A stretch of DNA of 64,000 nt from Ignavibacteria bacterium. GTDB lineage: Bacteria > Bacteroidota > Ignavibacteria > Tepidaquicellales > Tepidaquicellaceae. How positions within the stretch are numbered: the first letter of the stretch is position 1; each line of letters begins with the position of its first letter. Under the pieces are notes generated by a model. That model worked only from the letters and a program-made list of their open reading frames with translations. It ran no database searches and was not told the origin of the DNA. The stretch covers positions 142,192 to 206,191 of the forward strand of contig JBAZNU010000006.1 in assembly GCA_041649015.1 (NCBI GenBank). The letters are read 5' to 3'. The position numbers and the translations under genes are program-made. Below are positions 43,160 to 52,593 of the stretch, piece after piece.

Positions 43160-46100
43160 ATGAAATTCAAAAAGGCAGTATATGCGTTTATATTCCTTGC
43201 AGTACTATATGTTATTGCTCAGCCGGATGCCTATTCCCAGTTTGGCAAAAACAAAGTGCAATATAAGGTTTTTGACTGGAAGTTTATACAAACAAAGCAC
43301 TTTGACGTTTATTTTTCACAGGGAGGTTATGACCTGGCTGTTTACACTGCATTCGTGGCTGAATCATCACTTGCTTCGCTTACAAGAAATCTCGAACATA
43401 ATATATCAAACAGAATTCCGTTAGTTGTTTTCAATTCTCATAATGAATTTCAACAGAATAATGTTATCGATGAATTTTTGCCTGAAGGAATCGGCGGAGT
43501 AACTGAACTGTTTAAGAACAGAATTCTTGTTCCCTTTGAGGGGAATTATGATCAATACAGACATGTAATACATCACGAACTATTTCATGCGTTTATGAAC
43601 GATATGTATTACGGCGGCTCTATACAGAATGTCATCTCAAAAAATATAACTTTAAATGTACCGCTCTGGTTCAGCGAGGGTATGGCTGAATATCAAAGCC
43701 TAAACGGACTGGACAAAGAGACTGATATGTTCATTAGGGACGCAGTATTGAATAATTACCTGCCTCCGATTGAGTACAATGACGGATACCTTGCTTACCG
43801 AGGAGGCCAGAGTTTTCTATCTTTCATTGCCGATACTTACGGTGATTACAAAATGAGTGATTTAATGAGTAATATTAAAAGCCTGAATGATGTTGATATG
43901 GCTTTCAGGGAGACGTTTAAATTAAGTATTGAACAGCTTTCAGAAAAATGGCTTAAGGAACTAAAGAAAACTCACTGGCCAGAAATAGCAAAAAGAGAAG
44001 ACGTTAAAGATTTCGCGAAGATGCTTACGAACCACGAAAAAGACGGCGGTTTTTACAACATAGCACCAACAATATCTCCGCGAGGAGATAAGTTTGCATT
44101 TATTTCTAACAGGGACGATTTCTTTTCTGTGTTTTTAGCGGACGTTAACAGCGGAAGAATACTCGATAAAATTCTGCAGGGCAACAATACGAATAATTTC
44201 GAAGAGCTTCAGGTTCTAACGCCCGGATTGTCATGGTCGCCGGACGGAAAAGAACTTGCTATCAGCGTAAAAGCGGGAGATAAGGATGCAATCTTTTTAA
44301 TAAATGCAGATGACGGTGATGAAAGATGGCTTCCGGTGGAGTTAAACTCAATCTCTTACGTTGAGTGGTCTCCTTTTAAGAATATCATTGCGTTTGTAGG
44401 AACAAACACGAAACAATCCGACATTTATATTTACAATATTAAAAGCAATAAACTGACAAACCTTACAAATGATATTTTTTCTGACATTGGACCCAGCTGG
44501 TCACCCGACGGCAAGTACATTTATTTTAGTTCTGACAGGGATAATTATTTAAACAGAGACAGCATTCCTGCAAATTTTGAGATGTGGAAACATGACGTTG
44601 ACAGGAAGGATGTTTACAGAATTGAAGTATCAAACGGAACTATCGAAAGAATATCGAACTCAAAAGATACGAAGAACGGCTCAGTTACTTTTAATGAGAA
44701 AGGTGATAAGGTTCTTTATGTGTCCGACAGGAACGGAATTTCGAACATATACATTGGACAGTTTGATTCTACCGGAAATTATACCGAAAGACCGATTACA
44801 AACTCTATTAGCCCGATAGACCAGCTTTCGCTCTCGAGAGACGCAAAGAAACTGTTATTCGTTTCTTTGAATCAGGGAGGTTATGATATTTACTCAATGG
44901 ATAATCCTTTCGATAAGAAACTTGACATGGACACATTACCCCCTACACAGTATGTACTGAAACTGAATGAATCAAGAAAAAACCTTGCACTTGACCACAA
45001 AGCGGACAGTCTTTTACACGATACCTCGTTTACTATGGCTGATACACTTTTATCCGATACTCTTTATGCAAATTCGCTTTTACGAGATAGTACAATAATA
45101 AACTTAGAATCAATCAAAGATTCAATTTCGAATGATTCAAAAACAGATTCCAGCAGTCTGTATGGAAGCAAAATCAAACTTAAATTCAACACTAAGAAAG
45201 ACAAGGAAGATTTATTCACCGATAAGTTTGATTCCATATACACATCGAACAGCAATTTCAAGATAGAGAATAACACTAATGATGACGGCTCTTTTAGAAT
45301 TAACAACTATAAGATTAAATTCACACCCGACTTAGTTTACGGGAATGCGATGTATTCTTCATACTACGGTGTTCAGGGAGTAGCACAGATATCATTAAGC
45401 GACATGATGGGGAATCACAGGATTACTTTTCTGACATCGATGGTTATTGACCTCAAGAACAGCGATTATGCCGCTGCATATCAGTACCTGGCGAAAAGAA
45501 TAGACTATGGTTTTGGACTCTATCACACTGCAAGGTTTGTACTCTACCAGAATCCAAATTCACCATACAGCGAATTATACCGTTACAGGACATACGGCGC
45601 AGAAATTAATGTTTCATACCCTATTAATAAATTCAGAAGAATTGACGCAGGTCTTTCATTGATGAGAATATCAAGAGAAAACCTGGACAACGGGAATGAA
45701 CCGATGAATTACAAATATCTGATATCTCCATCTATAAACATGGTTTTTGATAATACTCTATTCGGTTATATATACCCCGAAAGAGGGGAAAAGTATATCA
45801 TAACGGCACTTGCATCGCCATACCTCGGAAGCGAAAGCTCTGAGTTTTATTCATTAATTGGTGATTTCAGAAAATATTTTAAGCTTGGAGATAATTACAC
45901 ATTTGCTATGAGGTTTAACGGCGGAGCAAGTTTTGGATTGAATCCACAGAAGTTTTATCTTGGGGGTATTGATAACTGGATAAACTGGCAGTTTGAAAAC
46001 AGCGTTATACCTTTCGGAGAAAGTATTGATAACTATGCATTTGCCACTCTGGTAACTCCAATGCGGGGATTTAACTTTAATGCTCGATCAGGATCGAAAT

Positions 46101-46417
46101 TTGTACTTGCAAACGTTGAACTCAGATTTCCAATTTTCAAATACCTTATACTTGGGGCTTTACCTTTGGGATTCCAGAACATAATGGGTGCATTTTTTAT
46201 AGATGCAGGGTCAGCGTGGAATGATACAAAGAAATTACAATTTGTTGGGTCCAGTCCATCCGGAAGGGCAAAAACAAAAGACCTTTTACTTGCTCCCGGT
46301 TTTGGCGCCAGAATCGTATTTCTTGGATTCCCCGTCAGGTTCGACGTTGCATGGAGGTATGACTTGCAAAAGTTCTCAGACCCGCTGTACATGTTTTCTC
46401 TCGGGCTTGACTATTAA
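43160..46417 (+). CDS. Outer-membrane fusion: MA-type metallopeptidase, PD40 propeller, Omp85-like barrel
   Basis: A 1085-residue three-part protein. After a signal peptide (about 1-27) comes a gluzincin-like peptidase domain with HELFH (His139, Glu140, His143) and a downstream LWFSEGMAEYQ glutamate. Residues about 280-610 are TolB/PD40 propeller repeats (LSWSPDGKELAI, PSWSPDGKYIYFSSD). After a Ser/Asp-rich linker the last 330 residues form a surface-antigen (BamA/TamA C-terminal-like) barrel with RGFNFNARSG, ELRFPIF and FFIDAGSAW and a terminal aromatic residue Tyr after Asp. I start at the ATG at 43160; an upstream TTG is less likely. Probably an outer-membrane protein with a periplasmic proteolytic or binding domain. 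Confidence 0.87.
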   Translation: MKFKKAVYAFIFLAVLYVIAQPDAYSQFGKNKVQYKVFDWKFIQTKHFDVYFSQGGYDLAVYTAFVAESSLASLTRNLEHNISNRIPLVVFNSHNEFQQNNVIDEFLPEGIGGVTELFKNRILVPFEGNYDQYRHVIHHELFHAFMNDMYYGGSIQNVISKNITLNVPLWFSEGMAEYQSLNGLDKETDMFIRDAVLNNYLPPIEYNDGYLAYRGGQSFLSFIADTYGDYKMSDLMSNIKSLNDVDMAFRETFKLSIEQLSEKWLKELKKTHWPEIAKREDVKDFAKMLTNHEKDGGFYNIAPTISPRGDKFAFISNRDDFFSVFLADVNSGRILDKILQGNNTNNFEELQVLTPGLSWSPDGKELAISVKAGDKDAIFLINADDGDERWLPVELNSISYVEWSPFKNIIAFVGTNTKQSDIYIYNIKSNKLTNLTNDIFSDIGPSWSPDGKYIYFSSDRDNYLNRDSIPANFEMWKHDVDRKDVYRIEVSNGTIERISNSKDTKNGSVTFNEKGDKVLYVSDRNGISNIYIGQFDSTGNYTERPITNSISPIDQLSLSRDAKKLLFVSLNQGGYDIYSMDNPFDKKLDMDTLPPTQYVLKLNESRKNLALDHKADSLLHDTSFTMADTLLSDTLYANSLLRDSTIINLESIKDSISNDSKTDSSSLYGSKIKLKFNTKKDKEDLFTDKFDSIYTSNSNFKIENNTNDDGSFRINNYKIKFTPDLVYGNAMYSSYYGVQGVAQISLSDMMGNHRITFLTSMVIDLKNSDYAAAYQYLAKRIDYGFGLYHTARFVLYQNPNSPYSELYRYRTYGAEINVSYPINKFRRIDAGLSLMRISRENLDNGNEPMNYKYLISPSINMVFDNTLFGYIYPERGEKYIITALASPYLGSESSEFYSLIGDFRKYFKLGDNYTFAMRFNGGASFGLNPQKFYLGGIDNWINWQFENSVIPFGESIDNYAFATLVTPMRGFNFNARSGSKFVLANVELRFPIFKYLILGALPLGFQNIMGAFFIDAGSAWNDTKKLQFVGSSPSGRAKTKDLLLAPGFGARIVFLGFPVRFDVAWRYDLQKFSDPLYMFSLGLDY

Positions 46418-46439
46418 ATTATATTTAGATATGATAACA

Positions 46440-46468
46440 AAAAGGGCTGTAATATGGACAGCCCTTTT
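46440..46468. terminator. Bidirectional terminator
   Basis: AAAAGGGCTGT / ACAGCCCTTTT 11-bp stem with a 7-nt loop, flanked by T-runs on both strands, between the converging barrel-protein and korB genes. Confidence 0.92.
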
Positions 46469-46489
46469 CTATTCTGATTAAAACATAAC

Positions 46490-47512
46490 TTAGTTAATTT
46501 CCCAGTAAGATTTTCCTTTAAGGAGAGCATTAATATCACCTTCACCCAATCTCTTTTTAGCGTCTGCGATTTGTGCCGTCATATCGTCCTCAAATGTTGT
46601 ATAATTAATATCAAGGAATACACCTACCGGAAGCGGCATCGCAGGATTATCTGAGAACTGACTGATTATGTATGCAAGTTCCTTCGACTTCTCATTATAG
46701 ACCAGTGCATCATTAATGCTGTGTTTACCGTCATTAAGGTCAATAAGAACAGGTGTAAAGCCGTCAAGTTTAATTGCCTTATCCTTTTGTTTCCCGAATA
46801 CCATCGGTTTTTCATGCTCAAGATAAACGACCCTGTCTGCCCTGTGCTCTTTTAAAGTGAAATTATCAAATGCACCGTCATTAAATATAACACAGTTCTG
46901 AAGTATTTCAATAAATGAAGTTCCTTTGTGCAGGTGAGCTCTTTGTATAAGTGACTGAAGATGTTTTGAATCAACGTCCATTGCTCTTGCTATGAATGTA
47001 CCCTCTACTCCGATAGCCATCGCAATCGGATTAACAGGATACTCAACATTACCCAAAGGAGTTGATTTGGTTACCTTGCCATGCTCGGATGTTGGTGAAT
47101 TCTGTCCTTTTGTCAAACCGTATATTCTGTTGTTAAAAAGAAGAACATTAATATCAATATTTCTTCTCAATAAATGAATAAAATGATTACCGCCGATTGA
47201 AAGGCAGTCGCCGTCGCCCGTTGCCATCCAGACTGAAAGCTCAGGACGTGCTGTTTTAACACCAGATGCTATTGCTGCAGCTCTTCCGTGAATTGTATGA
47301 AAACCGTAAGTATTCATGTAATACGGAAAGCGGCTTGAACAGCCTATACCCGAGATGAAGACAATCTTTTCCTTATCAACACCCACAAGCTGAGGAAACG
47401 ACCTCTGTACCTGTGCAAGAATCGAGAAATCTCCGCATCCCGGACACCACCTTACATCAATACCCGACGAGAAATCTTTAGCTGTATATTTTGTTTCTGC
47501 TTTTTCGCTCAT
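46490..47512 (-). CDS. korB: 2-oxoglutarate:ferredoxin oxidoreductase, beta subunit
   Basis: The 340-residue TPP-binding subunit. It shows VRWCPGCGDFSIL (cluster ligand and substrate region), the TPP motif GDGDCLSIGGNHFIHLLRR to LLFNNRIYGLTKGQ. GAGGT about 6 nt before the ATG overlaps the korA stop region, 3 bp upstream, giving tight coupling. With KorA it makes or uses succinyl-CoA, CO2 and reduced ferredoxin, either in the oxidative or the reductive TCA direction. Confidence 0.95.
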   Translation of the reverse strand: MSEKAETKYTAKDFSSGIDVRWCPGCGDFSILAQVQRSFPQLVGVDKEKIVFISGIGCSSRFPYYMNTYGFHTIHGRAAAIASGVKTARPELSVWMATGDGDCLSIGGNHFIHLLRRNIDINVLLFNNRIYGLTKGQNSPTSEHGKVTKSTPLGNVEYPVNPIAMAIGVEGTFIARAMDVDSKHLQSLIQRAHLHKGTSFIEILQNCVIFNDGAFDNFTLKEHRADRVVYLEHEKPMVFGKQKDKAIKLDGFTPVLIDLNDGKHSINDALVYNEKSKELAYIISQFSDNPAMPLPVGVFLDINYTTFEDDMTAQIADAKKRLGEGDINALLKGKSYWEIN

Positions 47513-47515
47513 ATT

Positions 47516-49384
47516 TTACCTCACACTTCCTTTTAAAATTTCTTCAATCTTCTGTTCGATTTCGTAGGATTTGAATGGTGTTCCTTTTATCTTGTTAAAC
47601 TGAATCGGTTCTATTACGTAGTTCATTCTCAATATTTTCGATAGCTGTCCCATATTTACTTCAGGAACAAGTATCTTTTTGTAACTCTTAATAACAGCCT
47701 CAGTATTCTTCGGCATTGGGTTTATATACTTAAAATGCGCAAACGCTACTTTGTTACCCTTTGCAATCTGATTTTCAACCGCTGATGCAACAGCACCGAA
47801 TGTGCTTCCCCAAGACATCACGAGTAATTCAGCTTCCTTATCCCCTAAAACTTCAAGCTCGGGAATATCGTTCTCAATATTCTTAATCTTCTGCTCTCTT
47901 GTCTTTACCATAAATTCATGATTTTCAGGGTCGTAGCTTATATTACCGTAAATATGCTGCTTTTCAAGTCCGCCTATTCTGTGTTCCATTCCCGGAGTCC
48001 CCGGTTTTACCCATGGTCTGACTAATCTTTCATCTCTGACGTATGGGTGAAAATCCTTCGGATCAGTCCTGAAATTTGCTTTAAATTCGGGCAGTTCATC
48101 TATTGTTATCACTCTCCATGGTTCTGAACCGTTACCAATATAACCGTCTGTTAAAAGAATAACAGGGGTCATGAATTTTATGGCTAATCTTGCGGCTTCT
48201 ACAGCCATATGAAAACAGTCAGATGGAGTTGCAGCGGCCACTACTGCTACAGGACATTCTCCGTTTCGTGCAAACATTGCCTGCAGCAAGTCTGCCTGTT
48301 CGGTCTTTGTCGGTAGTCCTGTTGAAGGTCCACCTCTTTGAACGTTTACAATAACTAATGGAAGTTCAGCCATTACAGCAAGACCAATCGCCTCAGTCTT
48401 AAGCGCCATACCCGGTCCGCTCGTCGATGTCGCACCAAGGTGTCCTGCAAACGATGCACCTACAGCAGTTGCTACACCTGCTATTTCATCCTCTGCCTGA
48501 AATGTCTTAACCCCAAACTGCCTCATACCCGATAAGTAATGAAGAATTTCCGATGCGGGAGTTATCGGATAACTTCCGAGGAATAGTTCCAGTCCTGCTC
48601 TTTTTGCAGCAGATACCAGTCCCAATGCAACTGCCTCATTACCGTTAAGATTTCTGTATGTTCCTTTTCTGAGATGTGCAGGTTTTACTTCGTACCTTGT
48701 ATTAAATATTTCAGTCGTTTCACCAAAATACATACCTGCTTTAAGTACTTTAGTGTTCGCTTCAATTAATTCCGGATTTTTCTTGAATTTTTCTGAAATC
48801 CAGTTTAATGTTAATTCGGGTGTTTTGTTGTAAAGCCAGTAAATGACACCAAGAGCAAAGAAATTCTTGCATTTTGATGCTGTTTTTAAAGGTAAGTTTA
48901 ATTCTTTAAGTGTTTCTAATGTCGATTTTGTTATTGGTATAGGATATACACTATATCCAGAAAGAGAACCGTCTTCAAGCGGATTTTCTTTGTAGCTTGC
49001 AAGTTCAAGATTCTTTCTGTCAAAAGTATCGGTATTTACAATTATTACTCCATGCTTTTTTACGTCTTTCAGATTTACCTTTAAAGCCGCAGGATTCATA
49101 GCTACTAAAACGTCTATCTGGTCTCCTGGTGTATAAATATCATGACTCGAAAAATGTATTGTGTATCCGCTTACACCGTAAAGGCTTCCGGCTGGTGCAC
49201 GGATTTCTGCCGGATAATCGGGAAATGTTTCTAAATCATTACCGTATGATGCTACTGTATCGGAAAACTGCGCGCCCGTCAACTGCATCCCGTCTCCAGA
49301 ATCACCCGCAAACCTAACTGTTACATCTTCTACTGTTATAACATCAGGTTTCGAATGTTCGGGTTGTGTTTTTTCTTCTGTCAA
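47516..49384 (-). CDS. korA: 2-oxoglutarate:ferredoxin oxidoreductase, fused gamma-alpha subunit
   Basis: A 622-residue protein with the gamma domain first (VRFAGDSGDGMQLTG at about 25-40, PDYPAEIRAPAG) and the pyrimidine-binding alpha domain after residue 200 (GSYPITPASEILHYLS, TSTSGPGMALKTEAIGLA, GGPSTGLPTKTEQADL). The start is a TTG at 49384: AAAGGACA lies before it, and the next ATG falls inside the conserved gamma motif, so no ATG start is possible. Oxidises 2-oxoglutarate with KorB; the pair is typical for ferredoxin-based anaerobic or microaerophilic metabolism. Confidence 0.95.
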   Translation of the reverse strand: MTEEKTQPEHSKPDVITVEDVTVRFAGDSGDGMQLTGAQFSDTVASYGNDLETFPDYPAEIRAPAGSLYGVSGYTIHFSSHDIYTPGDQIDVLVAMNPAALKVNLKDVKKHGVIIVNTDTFDRKNLELASYKENPLEDGSLSGYSVYPIPITKSTLETLKELNLPLKTASKCKNFFALGVIYWLYNKTPELTLNWISEKFKKNPELIEANTKVLKAGMYFGETTEIFNTRYEVKPAHLRKGTYRNLNGNEAVALGLVSAAKRAGLELFLGSYPITPASEILHYLSGMRQFGVKTFQAEDEIAGVATAVGASFAGHLGATSTSGPGMALKTEAIGLAVMAELPLVIVNVQRGGPSTGLPTKTEQADLLQAMFARNGECPVAVVAAATPSDCFHMAVEAARLAIKFMTPVILLTDGYIGNGSEPWRVITIDELPEFKANFRTDPKDFHPYVRDERLVRPWVKPGTPGMEHRIGGLEKQHIYGNISYDPENHEFMVKTREQKIKNIENDIPELEVLGDKEAELLVMSWGSTFGAVASAVENQIAKGNKVAFAHFKYINPMPKNTEAVIKSYKKILVPEVNMGQLSKILRMNYVIEPIQFNKIKGTPFKSYEIEQKIEEILKGSVR

Positions 49385-49462
49385 AAGTCTGTGTCCTTTT
49401 ATAATTAATTATAATGGGAAAATTAAAAATACTATTATTGAGATGGTTTTTCAAGGTAAAAT

Positions 49463-49493
49463 AAAAAATCCATTTCCTTTTGAGAAATGGATT
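49463..49493 (-). terminator. Terminator of the rpsF-ssb-rplI operon
   Basis: AATCCATTTC / GAAATGGATT 10-bp stem (49467-49476 and 49484-49493); on the leftward transcript it is followed by TTTTTTATTTTA. It lies 27 bp after the rplI stop. Confidence 0.9.
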
Positions 49494-49519
49494 AATATAA
49501 TTTCAAATAATTCTTGTTA

Positions 49520-50002
49520 TTATGCGGGAGTTTCTTCTGTATTCTCTTCCGGAGCCGGCTCTTCGCTTATAACAGATATTTTTAGCTTCGCGATAACGTC
49601 GGTGTACAGCTTAATATCGATCGTATAGTCACCGAGAGATTTAATATGCTCGGGCATTATAATCTTTCTCTTATCGATGTTGTAACCTTTTTCTGAAAGA
49701 GCATCATGCACCATCGAAGGAGATACAGACCCGTATATTTTGCCTTCTTCGGCAGTCTTTACAGTTAATGTAACAGAATCAGTTTCAATTCTTGAAGCGA
49801 TTATCTTTGCATCATTTGTTTCCCTTAGAATCTTTCTTCCCTGCTGTCTTCTTTCTTCTTCGAATGATTTTAGTCTTGAAGGAGTTGCCAGAGTTGCTAT
49901 TCCTTTTGGTATTAAATAATTTCTTGCATAGCCGTCTTTAACGTCTTTTACTTCACCGGCTGTTCCGAGTAAATCGAAATCCTTTTTTAATAATACTTTC
50001 AT
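49520..50002 (-). CDS. rplI: Ribosomal protein L9
   Basis: 50S subunit protein L9 (160 residues). The N-terminal 23S-rRNA-binding domain has the signature GTAGEVKDVKDGYARNYLIP, followed by the connecting helix (RLKSFEEERRQQGRKIL) and the C-terminal domain (VSPSMVHDALSEKGYNIDKR). A short Glu/Pro-rich tail is added at the C-terminus. It is the last gene of the operon with ssb and rpsF. Confidence 0.97.
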   Translation of the reverse strand: MKVLLKKDFDLLGTAGEVKDVKDGYARNYLIPKGIATLATPSRLKSFEEERRQQGRKILRETNDAKIIASRIETDSVTLTVKTAEEGKIYGSVSPSMVHDALSEKGYNIDKRKIIMPEHIKSLGDYTIDIKLYTDVIAKLKISVISEEPAPEENTEETPA

Positions 50003-50018
50003 GATATTTTACTATAAA

Positions 50019-50038
50019 CGGGCGGCTTTAACCGCCCG
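50019..50038 (-). promoter_or_regulatory. GC-rich hairpin between ssb and rplI
   Basis: CGGGCGG / CCGCCCG 7-bp stem with a CTTTAA loop in the 66-bp gap, just upstream of rplI. It sits where rpsR is normally found. It may be an attenuator, a processing site or a translational control element for L9. Confidence 0.6.
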
Positions 50039-50068
50039 AGTTAATTTATTTTTATAAAGTTAAACTAA

Positions 50069-50509
50069 TTATTTTATTAAATCTGAATCTTCGGGTGAAA
50101 GCAATGAATCAAAACTTTCATCCGTAAACGTTGAGGGCTCGTCTCTTTCACCGTCACTGGAGCCGCGTTTGTTCAGGAATTGAATTCTTCTTGCTTTAAT
50201 TTCAACTATCGTCCTGTTTGATCCGTCCTCAGTCTTGAAAGTCCTTGACTGTAACTCGCCGTCAACTAAGACTGCATTACCCTTTCTCAGTTTATCTCTG
50301 CAGCTTTCAGCAAGTCTGTTCCATGCTACAATTCCTACATAACACACATCTTCTTTCCAGTCTTCATTCTTGTCCCTGAACCTTCTGTTGCTTGCAATAG
50401 AAAAATTAACAACCGGTGTTCCGTTGGTTGTCTGTCTAAAAATTGGGTCCTTTGTAAGGTTACCAGCAATTACTACACTGTTTAATTCGGGCATCTTAAA
50501 TTCAGCCAT
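50069..50509 (-). CDS. ssb: Single-stranded DNA-binding protein
   Basis: A 146-residue SSB with an N-terminal OB fold (LNSVVIAGNLTKDPIFRQT, VNFSIASNRRF, VVAWNRLAE-like VGIVAWNRLAESC) and a Ser/Asp-rich acidic tail ending DSDLIK rather than the canonical DDDIPF. Such tails normally recruit repair and replication proteins. GGAGGT before the ATG is a strong ribosome site. It is encoded between rpsF and rplI as usual. Confidence 0.93.
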   Translation of the reverse strand: MAEFKMPELNSVVIAGNLTKDPIFRQTTNGTPVVNFSIASNRRFRDKNEDWKEDVCYVGIVAWNRLAESCRDKLRKGNAVLVDGELQSRTFKTEDGSNRTIVEIKARRIQFLNKRGSSDGERDEPSTFTDESFDSLLSPEDSDLIK

Positions 50510-50546
50510 AATGTACCTCCGGATAAATGTTTAATTTAATAATCTC

Positions 50547-51002
50547 TTATTCCTGTGCGGTTACTTCGCCCTTTTCAGGGGTTTCAGCAATCAACTCTTC
50601 TTCTTTTTCCTGTGATGCTTTTTCTTCCGCTGCCTTCTGAGCCTCAAATGCTGCTAAAGTGGCGGCTTTCTTAACGAAATATTCGTTCTTCTCTTTTAAA
50701 TCTTTCTTGCTCATGTAAACAGAAAGATGTCTTAATATATTCTCGTCAATCCTGAATGTCTTCTCAAGTTTCCCAACTACGTCTGCGGGTGCTAAAACCT
50801 CAAAACAAATATAGTATCCATTAACCTTTTTCTTTATCGGGTATGCAAGTCTTTTTCTGCCCATTCTATCTATGTTGATAATCTCGGTACCATTTTTTAT
50901 GAGGAACTTCTCGTATTTTGATATAATCTCTTCTACTGTCGGATCTTCAAAGTTTCCGTCAACTATTATATAGATTTCGTAATTTCTCTTAACCTTATCC
51001 AT
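50547..51002 (-). CDS. rpsF: Ribosomal protein S6
   Basis: 30S subunit protein S6 (151 residues). The core shows NYEIYIIVDGN, INIDRMGRKRLAYPIKKKVNGYY (seen as RMGRKRLAYPIKKK) and the C-terminal FRIDENILRHLSV. A Lys/Glu/Ala-rich tail of about 45 residues follows, longer than in the E. coli protein. First gene of the rpsF-ssb-rplI operon. S6 normally pairs with S18, whose gene is absent from this operon. Confidence 0.96.
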   Translation of the reverse strand: MDKVKRNYEIYIIVDGNFEDPTVEEIISKYEKFLIKNGTEIINIDRMGRKRLAYPIKKKVNGYYICFEVLAPADVVGKLEKTFRIDENILRHLSVYMSKKDLKEKNEYFVKKAATLAAFEAQKAAEEKASQEKEEELIAETPEKGEVTAQE

Positions 51003-51142
51003 TTAACGTTTAAATTATTAAAATATTAAACAACAAATTTATCATTATTTACACTAAAAATCAAGTGATTAATGTCGTTAACAGGTTCATTTATGCGGTT
51101 TATACCATTTTTTATAATCAATAAGTAATCTACTCCAAAAAG

Positions 51143-51168
51143 AAAAAGAGGAATAAAATCCTCTTTTT
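51143..51168 (-). terminator. Terminator of tRNA-Leu
   Basis: AAAAAGAGGA / TCCTCTTTTT 10-bp stem with a 6-nt loop and a T-rich tail on the leftward strand, 33 bp past the tRNA 3' end, before rpsF. Confidence 0.9.
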
Positions 51169-51200
51169 ATGCAAATTCTTTAGATTATTGCTGTATTCTG

Positions 51201-51283
51201 TGCGGAAGGGGGGACTTGAACCCCCACACCTACGCGGCGCCACCCCCTCAAGATGGTGTGTCTACCAGTTCCACCACTTCCGC
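51201..51283 (-). tRNA. tRNA-Leu (anticodon GAG)
   Basis: An 83-nt class II tRNA on the minus strand: acceptor GCGGAAG/CTTCCGC, D-arm with GGTAGACAC, anticodon stem CCATC/GGTGG with loop TTGAGGG giving GAG, a long variable arm (GCGCCGCGTAGGTGT) typical of Leu, and T-arm GGGGGTTCAAGTCCCCC. CCA is not encoded. Confidence 0.95.
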
Positions 51284-51407
51284 TGATAGTAAGAGTTACA
51301 AATATAACCAATATCAGAATTTATATCAATTAATTTCCTGTTCTGTTTTATAAAAATATTGATATGTGTTTGTGAACGTATCACACGTTTTTTGCGTTAT
51401 TATTTCC

Positions 51408-52565
51408 ATGAGAACTTCTGATTTTATTATATTTATCTCAACCGTACTTACTGTATACGGTATAGGGAATGTTTACGTATTTTACCACGGACTTCAGGCT
51501 CTTAATGGTTATCAATGGATTAAGCCCTATTACATAATTGTTTTTGTATTTCTTGCTTTTTCATACATAGCAGCAAGATTCCTCCAGTCTTACAATTTCA
51601 ACAGTATCAGCGATGCTCTGCTTCTTATCGGTTCATTCTGGCTCGCAGCACTTCTGTACTTATTCCTTATTTCTTTATTATTGGATTTTTTAAGAATTGT
51701 AAATCATTTCGTCACAATTTTTCCTGCTTTCGTTAATTTTAACTATGAGAAAACAAAGTTAGCAGTTTTTATTATATCTTTAATCTCAGTATCAGTGTTG
51801 TTAACCTTCGGGTATCGTAACGCAAATAATCCTGTAGTTAATACTATTGAGCTTAACATCTCAAAAGAAAATACTAAAGAGCTTTTATTGAATGCTGTTG
51901 TCGTTTCTGATTTACACCTGGGACCACTTTCATCAGGAAAGTGGGTTGATTATATCGTTGAAAAAATTAATTCTTTGAATCCCGATATTATTCTTCTTGT
52001 GGGTGATGTTATTGATGAAGATATTAAACCTGTATTAGAAAAAAATCTCGGCGACCATTTGCTTAATCTTAAATCAAAATTCGGAGTGTTTGCCGTTACC
52101 GGAAATCATGAATACATTGGCGGCGTTGAACCTGCTGTAAGATATCTGACCGAACACAATGTAACTGTACTTAGAGATTCCAGTGCTCTGATAAACAATC
52201 AGTTCTATCTTCTGGGCAGAGAGGATAACGATATTAAAAGGTTTTCAGGAAAGGATAGACGTTCACTTGAAGAACTCATGTCAGGTGTAGATAATAAATA
52301 CCCTGTTATTTTAATGAACCACCAACCGACCAACCTTTCTGAACTTAACGGAAAAAATGTTGATTTATCTATTTCGGGGCATACACATCACGGGCAGTTC
52401 TTTCCTAACAACCTTGTAACAAACTTAATTTATGAAGTAAGCACAGGGCTTGTAAATAAATATGGAACATGGATATATGTATCTACAGGCCTTGGTACCT
52501 GGGGACCGCCTTTACGTATCGGCAATAAACCCGAGATTGTAAACTTTATTATTAATAACAAATAG
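51408..52565 (+). CDS. Membrane-anchored metallophosphoesterase
   Basis: A 385-residue protein with four or so hydrophobic segments in the first 145 residues and a calcineurin-like phosphoesterase domain after about 165. Metal-site motifs: VVVSDLHLGPLSSG, LLVGDVIDED, VTGNHEYIGG, MNHQP, SGHTHHGQFFP. The family includes YkuE-type UDP-diacylglucosamine and lipid-headgroup hydrolases acting at the membrane; the exact substrate is open. A GTG at 51366 is in frame, but the ATG at 51408 leaves a normal N-terminal membrane helix. It seems monocistronic. Confidence 0.88.
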   Translation: MRTSDFIIFISTVLTVYGIGNVYVFYHGLQALNGYQWIKPYYIIVFVFLAFSYIAARFLQSYNFNSISDALLLIGSFWLAALLYLFLISLLLDFLRIVNHFVTIFPAFVNFNYEKTKLAVFIISLISVSVLLTFGYRNANNPVVNTIELNISKENTKELLLNAVVVSDLHLGPLSSGKWVDYIVEKINSLNPDIILLVGDVIDEDIKPVLEKNLGDHLLNLKSKFGVFAVTGNHEYIGGVEPAVRYLTEHNVTVLRDSSALINNQFYLLGREDNDIKRFSGKDRRSLEELMSGVDNKYPVILMNHQPTNLSELNGKNVDLSISGHTHHGQFFPNNLVTNLIYEVSTGLVNKYGTWIYVSTGLGTWGPPLRIGNKPEIVNFIINNK

Positions 52566-52593
52566 TTTTACTTAATACAGAAATAAAACAGTC

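Noticed and set aside
45064..46392. Antisense open frames inside the large peptidase-barrel gene.
   Set aside because: They mirror the codon usage of the real gene on the other strand and show no protein features.
51003..51142. S6:S18-binding leader RNA upstream of rpsF.
   Set aside because: I looked for its conserved CCG bulge and hairpin and did not find a convincing match.
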